Source: Gymnogyps californianus (taxonomy: Eukaryota; Chordata; Aves; Accipitriformes; Cathartidae). Taken from it: a stretch of 64,000 nt of DNA. Of this stretch, positions 38,501 through 51,330 are shown piece by piece (positions within the stretch are counted from its first letter, which is position 1; each line of letters starts with the position of its first letter). Under the pieces are notes generated by a model, which was not told where the DNA came from, made no database searches, and saw nothing but the letters and a program-made list of their open reading frames with translations. The stretch lies in the NCBI RefSeq assembly GCF_018139145.2, contig NC_059471.1, positions 46,981,845-47,045,844 on the forward strand, written 5' to 3'. The position numbers and the translations under genes are program-made.

Positions 38501-41342
38501 CTTATAGTTATCCAAAATTCATTACTATAGAGAGATACCTAGATCTATTTAATCACCAGTAGGAGTACAAGACTTTTGCTAAAAGTGCTGTCTGAACCTT
38601 AATTTACTTAACCAACATCTGCGTAATAATGTCAGAACCAAGGCAGAAGCTACAATGTAGTATTGCAAATGCAATTTATGAGCTTTCTGGCTCTGAGTTC
38701 TGTGCACTGCTGGAAGGCTGCCTTCCCTTCCTGGTTCCCTCTCAGTTCTTCCTTTTGAGAGATCTTCAGGTGTTCAATGGCAAATTTAGCAACTGAATAT
38801 GAAGAGCATGCTAAATTCCTGCTTACGTCAAGAGATTATACTCTCCTGTTAATCCATTTTGCAGAAAATGTCTAAAGGCAGGGACCAAGACAATGGTTTA
38901 AAGAGAATACATGGGAACTGGCAGGCAATGAATTAGCACCCAATTCTTTTGCCAGCCTGAATATTTGCAGTTCTCAGCATGCTAGAACAATCCCAAGACA
39001 CTACATGACGTTAAATTGGATTAAACATATAATGATTTCATGGAGAGATAAAGTAGAATAATCCTTTCACTGAATTGGGGGATTCAAATAGTTTACCCTG
39101 TTCCTGCAATATTTCAGGTTGTCCTAATAAAGTATTACAGCAAACGCACTTTTCAAAATGTGAGTTAGTTTTGGAGGAAGAAAGAGTTTATAGAATGCAC
39201 AGCATGAATATCAGTTTTTCCTGCTGTGATATTTTGTGCCTCTGGAGTTGTCATGTGTTAAGGAAAACTTACTTGTTCTCTTGGAGCAAGTCTGGCAACA
39301 CTGAAACAATATAAAAGAACATAAAATGCTAAGGGTCTAGACTGGGATCTAGATAATGTATAACTTTTATTTCACAGTTATTGCAATTACTTAGAGATTT
39401 ACTTTTGATTGAAGTGTTGACATTAGAAATTCCTGAGGAAAGTAACATATTTCAGGGGTGGGACTAATTTCACATAATTTTCAATATTTCAATTTTTAGA
39501 ACTTTGAACTTTCATTAACTGTAAAATAATGTTATTTTTGCCCAGTTAAAAAAGGACATATTTTGATCATTGCTTCATCTCTTTGAAACATTTTGTTCAA
39601 GTAAGTTTTCAACCAAAGTATATCTAAGCTATGATCCTGCTTTTGAAAAGTCTGCTGCAGGTTCCTCTTTGTATCCAAACTACTGGTCTGGTATGTGATA
39701 TTGGCAATTTGCTTAGTAAGTGTTTAACAATCATCAGCCATTATGTTTGTTTGATGAATAGTGCATTTATTTAAAAAACCCCACTGCTTCATTTAGCCCT
39801 TCTCTGGATCTTGGTTGACCTGTGACCAGGCATGTGCGAAAAGCCTGTTTTACAATTTAATTTGCAGATGCACATTTTTTTATTCAGCTTTTAAAAATAA
39901 TTTTATTTAATTAATAATAGTAGATTAGATTTCATCAAAGGAATTGCCTTCATTTCTTTATTTACCATTTCTTCCTTTGATAAGGGATCCCTCATCAAAT
40001 AGAATGATGGTATCTATCATCACTGTTGCTTATTATTAGTCTCAAAGCCTGAGGCAAAGTCAAATAAATAAAATGCACTAGCACCTTTATCTTTTGGCAT
40101 TAAAAACAATGAGGAAATAGTAAAACATTAAATTACCTGTTCTCAGTCACACGACTAATCCTTAGTCAAGCAAGAACTTGATCCTACTGGTTTTAATAAA
40201 ATCCTTTCTCACACAGTCCTACTCTTAAGATAAAGATAACTTTAATAATTGTTATTTTTATTAATTTCTGCATAGTAGTTTTTATCTTCAAATCTGTTGT
40301 ACCAGAGAATTACATTTAAGAGACAATTAATTTGTAAAAGACAATGTTCTCCATTTTCTTTATAGTATCAAAGCAGAACATAAATTTTATGGGGTTGCCC
40401 CAAAGCAAAAATGTAGCTCTTCCTAGAGTTAGCTTTACATTATCAGCATTTTTTTCAGAATCTTACCTTTCTATCCAATTTCAATAGATTTTAATCAATA
40501 TTCTCAGTGTAGTTATAGAGCTAACCAGCTGAAAAGCGTTTTTTCTTCTTCATATATTCTGTTGCCAGAGCCTGTTTTTTAAATGTCATATTTTTGCCAG
40601 GTGCATAAGACATTTTTCCATAGCAAAGTTGATAGACTTTAAAATCAGTGCATTGTTACATTTCAAAGAAAAATTAACATCATTTAAAGTCCGAATGATC
40701 CCTCTAAGACTTAGGCCTCGGCAATGTATTTTATGAGGTACTAGACCAGATTTGCTCCATTAAAAATTCATATGTCGTTACTGCAGACATAACTTCTCCT
40801 GTCCAGCTGTTGAAAGACCCAAACTAACCAAGATTTAAGGAAGTGATTATTTGCATATGTGGTGCAGAGATGAAGATATGCAGGGCTGTCAGATGCCTGC
40901 CTTAAGGAAGAAAGTGACTACGAGCTCTTGTATTGCAACACAAAGGCAGCAGTCAAGATCACAGGCTGCTCGTGCCAGCTCTGAAACCAAAAACTTGATT
41001 CACTTGCGTAAACCTAAGCATCTACTGCTATTTGAAACACTTTGGTGCATATATACTAGACATGGTTAACACGGCTGACAGACGTGTCACAGGTCTTGCC
41101 TTTATGAACTGGTGGTTGGATATGCAGCCATAGCTTGACTGCCACTAGTGACCTCTAGGTTTAAGGAACTGCTTTGAGCCCTAGGGATGAGATTCAGGTC
41201 CATATTGTAGATGCCTGAGTGAAAGTGCCCATATTTATATGGAGTCTAGGTTATAGTCAACAAAGGTAGACATTATACTTGATCGAGGCGATAGGCTCAT
41301 TAGGCAACAGAGATCTAACTAATGCAGTCAGTGTTCTCTGGA

Positions 41343-41397
41343 GAGTCATTCAGCTCATTTCAGGATGCCATTCATTTTGGGATGAGCTGAATAGCTC
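41343..41397 (+). other. 55-nt hairpin, pre-miRNA-like fold
   Basis: Two 24-nt arms, 41343-41366 and 41374-41397, enclose a 7-nt loop. An 11-bp core ('attcagctcat' with 'atgagctgaat') pairs perfectly. In RNA on the plus strand the rest pairs through Watson-Crick and G-U pairs, with a single C-A mismatch. All six differences between one arm and the reverse complement of the other are transitions, which suits an old inverted duplication or a retained RNA fold. No known microRNA was recognised. Confidence 0.35.
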
Positions 41398-44300
41398 TGG
41401 AGCTGTCACTGACTGTGCAGATTAGGTTTTGATTAATTTATTTGCCTTCAGCTGTCAGTCAGCAGTGCAGGCCTCCGGTAGGTCCTCTGACAGATCTCTT
41501 AGCTGCATGAAGGTGTCTTAGATTCTCTGGGGAACTTCAAATGGCAGTAAACACCTACGTTTAGAAAACTGGACAGACCCCTAGATGTCCATGGACCACA
41601 GCAGTCACTTAGACAGCTCACTCACATGTATTCTGCCAGGCAGAGATGCAGTGCGCAGTGCAGAGTGCAGAGATGCACAACCTAAGCTGGCAGTGCTTTT
41701 TTACATCATGGACAAATACAGGTATTAAGACTTGCAGACTTACCATGCCTTTCTGATTCAGTAGCAGGAGCCAGGAGCTATCCCTAAAGACACCAGACAC
41801 CTTTGTTTAGGTGTTTGAATCCTACCTCTACACTAACATACCAATATGGATATATTTACAATCTGGGCATGAATCTGACTCTGCAGAGAAGTCAGTTCCA
41901 TTTTGTGTCTTTGTGAGCCCAAGTGTAAAATGAGATTAACAAAACTTCCTTCCCAGAAATGCCATAAATTTTAATTAAATGCTTAGAAAATTATTTGATC
42001 TCCTTGATTAAAAAACACTGTAGAACCACCAAGGTTTTTATTATTTTGTCAGTAATTATTGTCTTTCATATAAAAGAGCTTTCTTTTTATAATAAGACTG
42101 AGGTTTGAAAGGCACCTGATGATAAATTCAGCTTTCAACACCTACATTTTTAGTTTGTTATATTTTCTAAGAATTATCCAAACTTTCTCCAAGAAATCCT
42201 AGCAGATTTTAGCTATCCCTTTTCACTGCATGTACTTTTATACGCTGTAGAGCTGTTGGGTCCCAAACCTACTCAGTCTTTGACTTCTCAGATGAGTCCT
42301 GTTCTGGATGCCTGGGTATATTGTCTAATATGTTACGAGCTTACAATAAAGCTGTGTGAAAAACTGGATGCTTCAACACTTGAGTGTTCACATTTAATTG
42401 CAGTTCCAAGCAAAAGTAAATACCTCTAACCACTTGTCAGAGTGCTATTTTGTCCATCTATTTATTTATCTGATAAAGACTTCATAATCTCTTAAAAAGA
42501 ACTGACTACCACCCTCACGGGCCGAATCATATACTAGATAGGTATATGAAATTGTTTTGTTCTTAAAAAATGTAAGATTAAATTGTAAACACTTCAAGTA
42601 AATCTTTTTTTTTAAATAAAACATGAATCTAAACATAAATAAGAAGTTTTACCCAGGTCTTATCAAATATGCATGTTCCTTTGTTTTGAAGACTTCAGGG
42701 TCATGGCATTCGGTGTTCCGCAATTAGTACCTTTAAATATTATTTTAATTAAATATGGTTTAACAAGAATCACTGTCATCTGTACTTATTTCCTTAAAAG
42801 GAAATTGATTGTGAAAGTAAAAGAAAGAAAATTGGTTAGAAGAATAGACCTCAGGCACTTTATAATATATCTGAAAGTACAAAGAAAATGTGATTGAAAC
42901 AGGAAGAAGTAGCAGAACTGATCAGGAATCTTTTTAATTTAAAATACTAATTTATCAAAATTAAAAACTTTTTTTGAGAAGCCTTTTTTTATGAAACTGA
43001 TGAAAATGTCTACCTATAATGGAATTTTTGGGATAAGTTAAGGTAATCTTGTAGCCTGGTGTTTATGATGTTCTACTCAAGGTACTTGGCTAGGACTTGA
43101 TGCAAGATTTCCAACAGAAGTTTTCTAACCACAAAAGTGTAGGTTTAGATTCTTGTGTTATATGACACAAGTGACTTTTTAGACTTACTTAAACATGGGG
43201 GACGAATACCAACAGAAGAAATCAAATGCTTGCAGCTTAAGAAAAACATTTCAGAGATAAGGTGCCTAAGCTGAAGCCACTCCAACAAGTCAATAAGAAT
43301 AGAGCCTTATAGCTACACTAATGACATCCTAATCCCTGGTTTATATTTGGATGGGTGCACCTTTTTCTGCATCTTTCTTAGACTTAAAAATACATTTTTC
43401 TAAACCTCTTCACCACTGTGCAGGAGAAGAGAGGAGAAAGGTCTTGCAAGCTCAAAACTTTTTGAATGTCAAAACCTTTTCTTTCCCAAAGGAACCTTTG
43501 AAATTGTACTTGAATGAAATAGAATTAAGGATCATTTGATATTTTAAAAAATGTTATTAGCTAAAAACCAAAACAAAACAGAAGAAAACAAATGTGAGCA
43601 ACGTATACATTTCTTGGATTTGAAAGAATTTGCCTGACAATACCAGGCTGGAGGCCTCAATAACTGAGCGGATCTTGGGCAGGGTTATGTATATTCCCCT
43701 TCTTGGTTACAAGAAGAGCTGCAGGATGTCGCTGAAGAGAGTCCATGGCTTCATGAAGCTGGCTGAAGGTGAATGGCTGTGTGTTCCTGTTTCTTTTGCT
43801 GCCAGTCTGATTCAAATCTTTAACACAAAGGTGAACTTGGTGAACTTGGGTTGTCATACGATGCTTTGCTTTTTCCTGGGAAAAAAACGTCTTTTCCATT
43901 TAAGAGGAGTTATAGCAGAATGATTTGGTCTCTACTTTTAAAATGAAATTCCAGCTTTGGTCCCATGCTTACATTGGCCTGTGGCTGCAATTGACTGGGC
44001 TTTTGTGGTTTTACAGTTCTCTGTCCTTTATAGCTTGCCTTACAGAAGTTTAAAATATCAAGTGTGCTTGCATTTGCCTCTGTTTTTTGAATAAGCAGAT
44101 GTGTTTTAGGTATTTATGCCTACAATTTGTATCTGGCAAGTATTGTTAATGCAGACACAGTTACAAATTCTGCCCCTGTTCTTACCGCTGGTTAAGAAAA
44201 CACAATTTGCTGGACAGCTGTTACGAAAATATCAGAAAAATTAGCTTAAATATTAGCTGTAATTTCTAGGCAGGTATGAAAGAACTGAGGTGAGGAGAAT

Positions 44301-47300
44301 GAGTAACTTTTTTAGGGTAATGTACAAGAGACGATAGGCTTGCCCAGACATTAACACTTATTAAAGTGAGTATTAAATTACAAGGAAGCGAGACCATTTT
44401 ACATCTAAATAAGAATATCTGCAAAAAGAACTCAGTTCTTAGTTGAGTGCAGTACATTGTGCCTTTAGCTGATTTGAATTTATCTGCAAGTTTTTCAGTG
44501 GCCAACTACTAAGAAGGCAAATTAATGAAAAGAAATGTAGACAACAAATGGATCCTGACAGGGTGTTTCGATGCAGGCCTCTTTAGTACAGATTTGATCC
44601 AAATACATTTCAAACTACTGCTGATAAGAAACCAGTTATTAAGCATTAAGTTTTCAGGGCAGTGCCTGGTAGTTAGGGAACCTTTATGAGTGTTTTATTT
44701 TACATATAAAGCTCACATTGTCTTTAGAATAGAGTGTTAAAAAAAGGGTTTGTCTCATGACTCCTTGACATCTCTGGTTCCCTTCTGCCCCATACCAGTT
44801 TCTGTGTCGCATATGTTTAATCGTGCACTGTTCTCTGAACAGCAATTAAAGCCCAATTTGACTTGTTGCTGAGCAAGATTATAAGAGCTCTGGCTGTCAG
44901 CACGGTCAAAGATCAACCATTACCCCATACAGAGCTTACTGCTGCTTCATAATTTATTCTGCTGAAAGCTCCTCTGAGAACAGGACAGACTTTGCAGTTG
45001 TTGGTGTGCCTCTCCAGTTGTAACTCTTCTGGAGAAAAGACAAGAATCCAGTTATATTATGGCTATTCCTGGAGTTCTTACTGCTGTGTGACAAAACAAG
45101 GGATTCCTTTTTTTTTTTAAGATTTAAGCTTGTATAAGATGCCATTTAAGCATATTTAAAAGTTTATATGTGCAGTTAAGGAAATCAACATCGCTGTTGC
45201 TAAACCCTCCACTGAAAGACTCTGCTTTCCTTCAAATGCATATAAGTGAAATAGGGTCTGAAAGATCATTAACATGTAAAGGTTCAATTAACCTGTCATA
45301 CTTCTTTATGGCACTAAGAGAACGAGCAATAAAGCATCTGTGTGCAAAGAATGTCTACAGTATAATGTGCAGTCAATAATTGTGAATTGTCTAGTCATTC
45401 CTAGCAAAAAAACTTGAGTCTAGCATTCTCCATAAATAAAAGAGCCATAGAATCCATCAGAGATGGAAAAATTATATGAAGTCATCAGTGGCAAATGTTG
45501 AAATTATCTTTTATTGCAGCTTTTCCAGAACTTTGTCCTATCACATTCTACTATCCTAGCCATTAAACGTCCACCATTCTTCTCAAGACACAGTTCTAGG
45601 TACATTTAAGTTATTCAGTCTAACCAAGAGCTAGTAACTTCCTACTAACTATCTGAATGTTTATTTTCAATTCCTTTCTGAGTTACAGAGTGGTGAAAAT
45701 TACCCAGTTACTGATATAAATATGCCAAAGAACCTCCTCCAGACTTCCCTTATTTTATTTGAGTAATTTGCTGTAGAGGACTGAAGCTCAGCTCACCCCT
45801 TCTCAAGCTTTGCCTGTTGATGTCTCATGTTTGTGTCTACATCTGAGGAACTTTTTGGTCCAACTCTGAGTAACTGGATCTGTGAGACTTCCAATCATTC
45901 ATTCTGACAGAGGTGCTTCAAAGCTGTTGGTCTCAGAGGAAAGGACACTGATCCTCTCCCTCAAGCCTGGAAAACAATAATGCTATGACAGAGTTCTCAG
46001 AGTGCTTCTCATACACTAACTCCCTTACCTGAACCTGAGGATACTTATAACATTTTTCTCTGCACAATACTCCCACGTATCTCTGACAAATTCGAGGGAC
46101 ATCTCCAGTAATCTCCTTTACTCCATTTCAGTAATCTGCATTTTGGGTACAATGCTCTTTTTTTTACCTTCTGTTTTATCAGTTCTTAAGATTTTCCTAG
46201 TGCATTACATGACTTTACACTGATACCTTCCAACCTTCATATTCTTAGCTGAAGTTATCTGCACAAAAAATACTGAATTAGGGAAACAGAATGGCTACTT
46301 AAAGTCTGTGTTACTACCCAAACCCAAGGTCTCAGAATTTTGTCTTTAGTTAGCTGAGACAAAGCTTCCAATAAACACTGTTTTGTCTGCATGCAAAACA
46401 GCAACAAACTGGGAATCAAAAACAAATATATTTTTAAATAAGTTTATGAAGTAACCATATTAATAATTTGTGCGTTCAAGGATTCATAGTTGTTCACACT
46501 GCAATTTTTATGAATTCCGCCATTCATTTAAAAAAAAAAAATTACGTTTTAGGTCAAGATATTTATATGATTTGTGGAACATCATTTTCTTGTGAGAATG
46601 AAGTTACAGTCTTGAGCTTTAACATTTTGTTTTGTTTTGTGCGGACATTTTAATGCATGTTAGTTCAAATTTTCCTTCTTTACTCGCTCTTAACTGTTAA
46701 AATATTAGTGCCAGCAACAGCACAACTTTGTAAACTAAGTCTTTCCTTCCTTCCTTTTGGCCTGATGAAAGCAGTTGATACTAGAGGGTGCAGTGCCAAA
46801 TAAATACAACTAAAGGAAAAAAGAACGGGTAGAAGTAGATTTTCTTTTTGGCTAAACATTGGTATCCTTTTACATATGCCAAAGTGATTGGTTTGTACTA
46901 CAAAGGGAAAAAAAACCTGTGGGCATTTTCATTGTGGTAAAAATAGGTACTATAAACAAGAAAAAAAAATAGGATTTCTGCCCGTCTTTTGCATCTGGTA
47001 TGTAAAAGAAGTTAAAGAAAGAGGCAACTGGAGCTTCAAAGCTGAAATTTCCAGAAAAACTAGCTTCCTGGTTTAAGCATTAATTTGAAATAGAATCCTT
47101 GAATGTGAAGAAGTGTTGCCCTTTATCCTTTAACACAGAAAATCTGAGCTGGAGTTTTTTATGTGTAGCTGCTTTGAATTAGGTCTTAAAAATAGATCCT
47201 GCAGCTTGGATAGTTTTATTTGCTGTAATGCCTAATTTATACGTCTCTTTTTTGCGTTACCATTATGGCATTTCAAATGAGACCTAGAATTTGTTTTTCA

Positions 47301-47591
47301 GTATCAAGCTGTAAAGGTTCCAGGACAACTTTCCTGCAGTAGGGTTTTCACCCAGTATTCTTAGCCAGATTTTCCATTCCTGTGTGATTTGGTCAAATTA
47401 TCTATCTCCTTGCTATCCACCCCTTTATGCTGATTATCTGTCACAGAACTCCATCATGCATAAAGCCTGCGTTGCTTTTGTCCAGTGTTTAGTTTTGAAC
47501 AAACATGTCAGTATTAAAATGATTGTGCCTCATTCCAGTGAAATACTTCAGTCATAGAAATGTATTTTACAATGTATTTTAATGTTTTCAG

Positions 47592-47853
47592 GTATGCTAA
47601 TCAGCTCCCTGTGCCATTAGGATTCAATGTTGCACACAGTAAAGAAGCTTTATCTCTTCTACTGAAAAATAGTTATGAGATTCATAAAGCTGTTATTCAT
47701 GGTCAAGCCCTGTGCAAATGGAGACAGAAGAGGAGAAGAAACCTCTTTGTTGAGGCTGCTTATCATTGGCTGGGGAATTTTCCCCCAAGCAGTCCTCTAA
47801 TAATTTTGCTCAGATTGTGGGTATTTCTGTGTGACCAGGTTGCAGGCTACACA
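47592..47853 (+). other. Weak candidate exon (262 bp)
   Basis: An acceptor-like 'ttttaatgttttcag' ends at 47591 and a GTGAGT donor begins at 47854. The frame between is open throughout (part of an open frame 47560-47865) and includes a basic stretch, KWRQKRRR. I do not recognise the protein. It could be chance or a noncoding exon. Confidence 0.13.
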
Positions 47854-49939
47854 GTGAGTCTCTAATCCCTGAAACAATGTGAGGTCAATCATTTCCCTGC
47901 ATATGAAGTAAGCATGAGACAGTGAAGAACGCTCTAAAAACAATTGTCGGGTGTTTTCAATAATCATCGTGAAGAACATATAAAAAATATTACCCTATAT
48001 CATATTTTAAATATTTCTTTTAATGGAAGATTATGGTCCCAGTTTAACATAGTATTTGAACATATGCATTCAGAGATGGGGACATATTTAATCCTTCACC
48101 AGAGATGAATTACTCAGTCACAATTTGTCTGTGTATTAGAAGATCATTGTAAGTTACTGTTCAGCTAAATATACCCTTCGACTCTACTGTTTTATAAAGA
48201 GCTTCAGAAGTGATAATAAACTCAATATGAAAGATGATGTTTGGCACAGCAGAAAACATGGGACAGATTTTAATTTAATATGTAAATGATAGATAAGATA
48301 AATCCAATAACAGACTATATAGCTAGTAAAATTGTAAAGGAAATGGATTTCTCATGTTTGGCCAATAAAAGAATGAAATTAATTTTGCACATTGATAATT
48401 GCAGATTTTAGTATTTTTTATTTTAAAAGAAGTTATCAGAAAAAATTATCATTGTTGAAGTACTGCATATTTAGAGAACTATCATCTCAAGTATTCAATA
48501 TATTGATGAAGATATGGATTTAGATTGTATTCCTACTTTTCTCAATATTATATGTAAAAATATATTTTCCTTGTGAAAAGACTTTCAATGAGATTATCCT
48601 GAAAAAAATAATGAAATTATCCTTTGGGTAATTTAAAGGCATACCTTCTTTCAAATATTATAAGAGATAAAGAGTTTGGAGTTGAAAACTAATTACTGAC
48701 AACAAAATAGTTCCCTGACATTAAAAATTTGCACAAGTAAGACATTAAATTAATAACAAAAGTACACTGATATTGTTTTTTACTGTGATCTCAGGCTTTT
48801 TTTGGTCTATCTTTTCTTATACACAAACAATAACAGCCTTTAGCCCAAAACCACTTACCTAGTGGTCTGTACCTCAAAATTTTGCAAAGGGATTATAATG
48901 AAGGAATATAAATATTTTTTTTTCTTGTATCTTCATTAACAAAAGCCCAAATTAATCCTCTTCAGCCTTAGACATGTGCCTGAGATATAGCCACTGAAAA
49001 GAATTAGGCTGCCCCTCAGGACAACACTCCCATCCTAAAACAAGTGGGATAAATCATCTTCTAGAAGGAATTGTCTCTTTCTTTTTATATTAGATGGAGA
49101 CTAGACAAATCCCTTTGTTAAGGCAGGTCAGTTTCAGATGGTCAACATTAAGTGAGATGAGTCTCTCCTAAACCATCTAAGACCTTAACTGGTTTCTGGA
49201 ATACCTTCTAGAGGTAGCCCAAAGCAAACTGCTTCTCACTGTTGTGCCTTAGCTATATGCCTGAAGTCAGACTGTATTCCTACATTTGTGATCCTACTTT
49301 TAAAGCTTTAACTGTAAACCAAGATTCTTGACAGTAATCATTGGTTACATAGGTAGTTGCCTTGATTATTCCATGATTAGACCTTTGCAGTGTGATCTGA
49401 AGAAAATCTCCTACATCTGCCAAAATCTGTTCTTCTACAAACTGAAAATCTTTCTTACTTACCTGTTTAAATCTAAGGTTTAGTAAGTGATTGTAAAGTT
49501 CTCTTCAGTTAGACAGATTTACTATTTTTCACAAGAACTAAAAGGAAAACAAAATGTGATGTATTGTAGGAGATAACAAAGGAAACATTCTACGTTTGAG
49601 CTGGATTGTTTCCTTGCAGTAATCTCAATATGGGTGATTAGAGTCAATGATACAGAATATTATTTTCCTTTAAGTATGGAGGACGAAAGAACTTTGTATG
49701 AAAAGATGGGCAAATTTACTCTATTATCTACCATTGAACAGCTGCTTCCTCTGAAATGCTTTCCTTTAACCTCTCTTAGAAGAGGTAAACAAAATTTGAG
49801 AAAGGTTTTATGTGTCCTAAGAGAACAAAACAAAATAACATATGAGTCTGAAAATGGTTCTCAAATATCATCTTAGAGCCTTTGAAAGGGAGCAGAAACA
49901 ATCTAGAATAAATTTTAAAGAGCTTGAAAACTGAGTAAA

Positions 49940-50224
49940 ATCACAGAATAATTCAGGTTGGAAAGGACCTCTGAAAGGCTATCTAGTCCAACCACCCACT
50001 CAAAGCGGGCCAACTAGATCAGGTTGCTGAGGGCTGTGTCCAGTCAAGTTTTGAATATCTGCAGGGGTGGAGAGTCCACAGCCTCTCTGGGGAACCTGCT
50101 ATAGTGACCATGCTCATGGTAAAAAGTTTTTCCATAATTTTTCGAGAATTTTCTTTGCTTCAACTTGTGTCCGTTGTGTCTTATCTTATCACTGTGCACA
50201 TCTAAGAGTCGGGCTCTGTGTTCT
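49940..50224 (-). mobile_element. CR1 LINE, 3' part (split by LTR)
   Basis: The plus strand gives the reverse complement of a CR1 3' end: 'atcacagaataattcagg', 'ttggaaaggacctctgaaag', 'agtccaaccacccactcaaa', then 3' UTR and C-terminal ORF2 sequence up to 'gggctctgtgttct'. Similarity is interrupted exactly at 50225 by an LTR and resumes at 50845. This is the downstream half of one CR1 copy. Confidence 0.95.
50220..50224. repeat. Target-site duplication GTTCT, left copy
   Basis: The five bases before the LTR (GTTCT) are repeated exactly right after it at 50840-50844. The duplicated bases belong to the CR1 element and appear once if the LTR is removed. A 5-bp duplication fits ERVL-class integration (family knowledge), though other classes also use 4-6 bp. 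Confidence 0.9.
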
Positions 50225-50839
50225 TGTTGTGGTTTAACCCCAGCCAGCAGCTAAGCACCACGCAGCCACTCCCTCACTCCCCCCGCCCCTGCTCCCCGGT
50301 GGGATGGGGAGGAGAATCAGGAAAGAAGGTAAAACTCGTGGGTTGAGATAAGAACAGTTTAATAACTGAAGTAAAATGTAATACTAACAATAATAATAAT
50401 GAAATATAATAATAATGATAATAATAATAATAGTAATGAAAAGGAATAGAACAAAAAAAGAAGAGGAAAAAAAAAGGAAAAAAACCAGTGATGCACAATG
50501 CAATTGCTCACCACCCACTGACCCATGCCCGAGCAGCGATCTACCCCTCCTGGCCAACTCCCCCCTGTTTATATACTAAGCATGACGTTCTATGGTATGG
50601 AATAGAGCTTTGGCTAGTTCGGGTCAGCTGTCCTGGCCATGCTCCCTCCCAGCTTCTTGCACACCTGCTTACTGGCAGAGCATGGGAAACTGAAAAGTCC
50701 TTGGCTGAAGATAAGCGCTACTTAGCAACAACTAAAACATCAGCGTGTTATCAACATTATTCTCACACCAAATCCAAAACACAGCACTGTACCAGCTACT
50801 AAGAAGAAAATTAACTCTATGCCAGCCGAAACCAGGACA
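50225..50839 (-). mobile_element. Solo LTR of an avian endogenous retrovirus
   Basis: The 615-bp element is bounded by TG...CA ends. Read on the minus strand it starts 'tgtcctggtttcggctgg' and ends 'gctggggttaaaccacaaca'. It has a TATA box (TATATAAA, at 50568-50575 on the minus strand) and an ATT/TAA-rich low-complexity part near 50380-50430. No gag, pol or env lies beside it, and the flanking target-site duplication is intact, so it is a solo LTR left by recombination between two LTRs. It resembles the LTR at 61304-61904 closely. The open frames at 50274-50498 and 50488-50802 are artefacts. Confidence 0.95.
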
Positions 50840-50844
50840 GTTCT
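50840..50844. repeat. Target-site duplication GTTCT, right copy
   Basis: An exact repeat of 50220-50224 flanking the other end of the LTR. It marks the insertion point within the CR1 copy. Confidence 0.9.
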
Positions 50845-51330
50845 GTATGCCCTCCTATTGGGTAGTTGAAGACAGCAGTAAGATCCGTCCTTAGTCTTCC
50901 CTTCTTAAGACTGGACAATCCTAGTTCCCTCAGCATCTCCTCATATGTCATGTGCTCCAGTATCCTGACCCTCTTGGTGGCCTTCTGCTGTACTCACCAG
51001 TATATCAGTTTATTTCTTTTTATACTGGGGAATCCCAAACAGGATACAGCACTCCAGATGTGCTGTTGTAAGTGCTGAACAGAGGGGAAGGATCAGTTCC
51101 CTCAACCAGCTGGTGACACTCCTACTAATGCAGCCCAAGATGCTGCCTGCTTTCTTTGTTGCATGGGCGTATCGCTGGCTCATGTTCAACTTGGTGTCCA
51201 CTGGGACCTCTGGTCCTTCTCTGTAGAGCTGGTTTCCAGCCAGTCAGCCCCCTGCCTGTATTGGTGCACGGGTTATTCTGATCATTATTCCTCCTCAGGT
51301 GCAGGATTTTGCACTTTCCTTTGTTGAATC
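50845..51330 (-). mobile_element. CR1 LINE, upstream part (split by LTR), RT remnant
   Basis: This is the continuation of the CR1 copy interrupted at 50225. The minus-strand frame 51010-51201 reads KLNMSQRYAHATKKAGSILG and then a REL(I)LPLCSAL...AHLECC block, matching the thumb region of CR1 RT seen in the better copy at 32.3-32.5 kb. Similarity ends near 51330 ('tttgttgaatcat'), the 5' truncation. It is diverged and nonfunctional. Confidence 0.93.

Larger units (their letters stand above)
33542..49939. other. Non-genic unique DNA with small repeats
   Basis: Over 16 kb without a recognisable gene or large mobile element. Listed separately are a 25-bp duplication, a 22-bp palindrome, a hairpin at 41.3 kb and three weak exon-like pieces. 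A possible very old CR1-like minus-strand tail lies near 45448-45492 ('ccatagaatccatcagagatgg'), too eroded to call. The open frames at 43630-43923 plus and 43657-43899 minus lie on opposite strands of the same DNA and match no family I know. Confidence 0.45.

Noticed and set aside
43630..43923. 97-codon plus and 80-codon minus frames, moderately GC-rich
   Set aside because: I considered a degenerate transposase or retrocopy, but no motif or terminal repeat could be found to support it.
45448..45492. Possible CR1 tail ('ccatagaatccatcagagatgg') on the minus strand
   Set aside because: The match is short and no CR1 body follows, so it could be chance.
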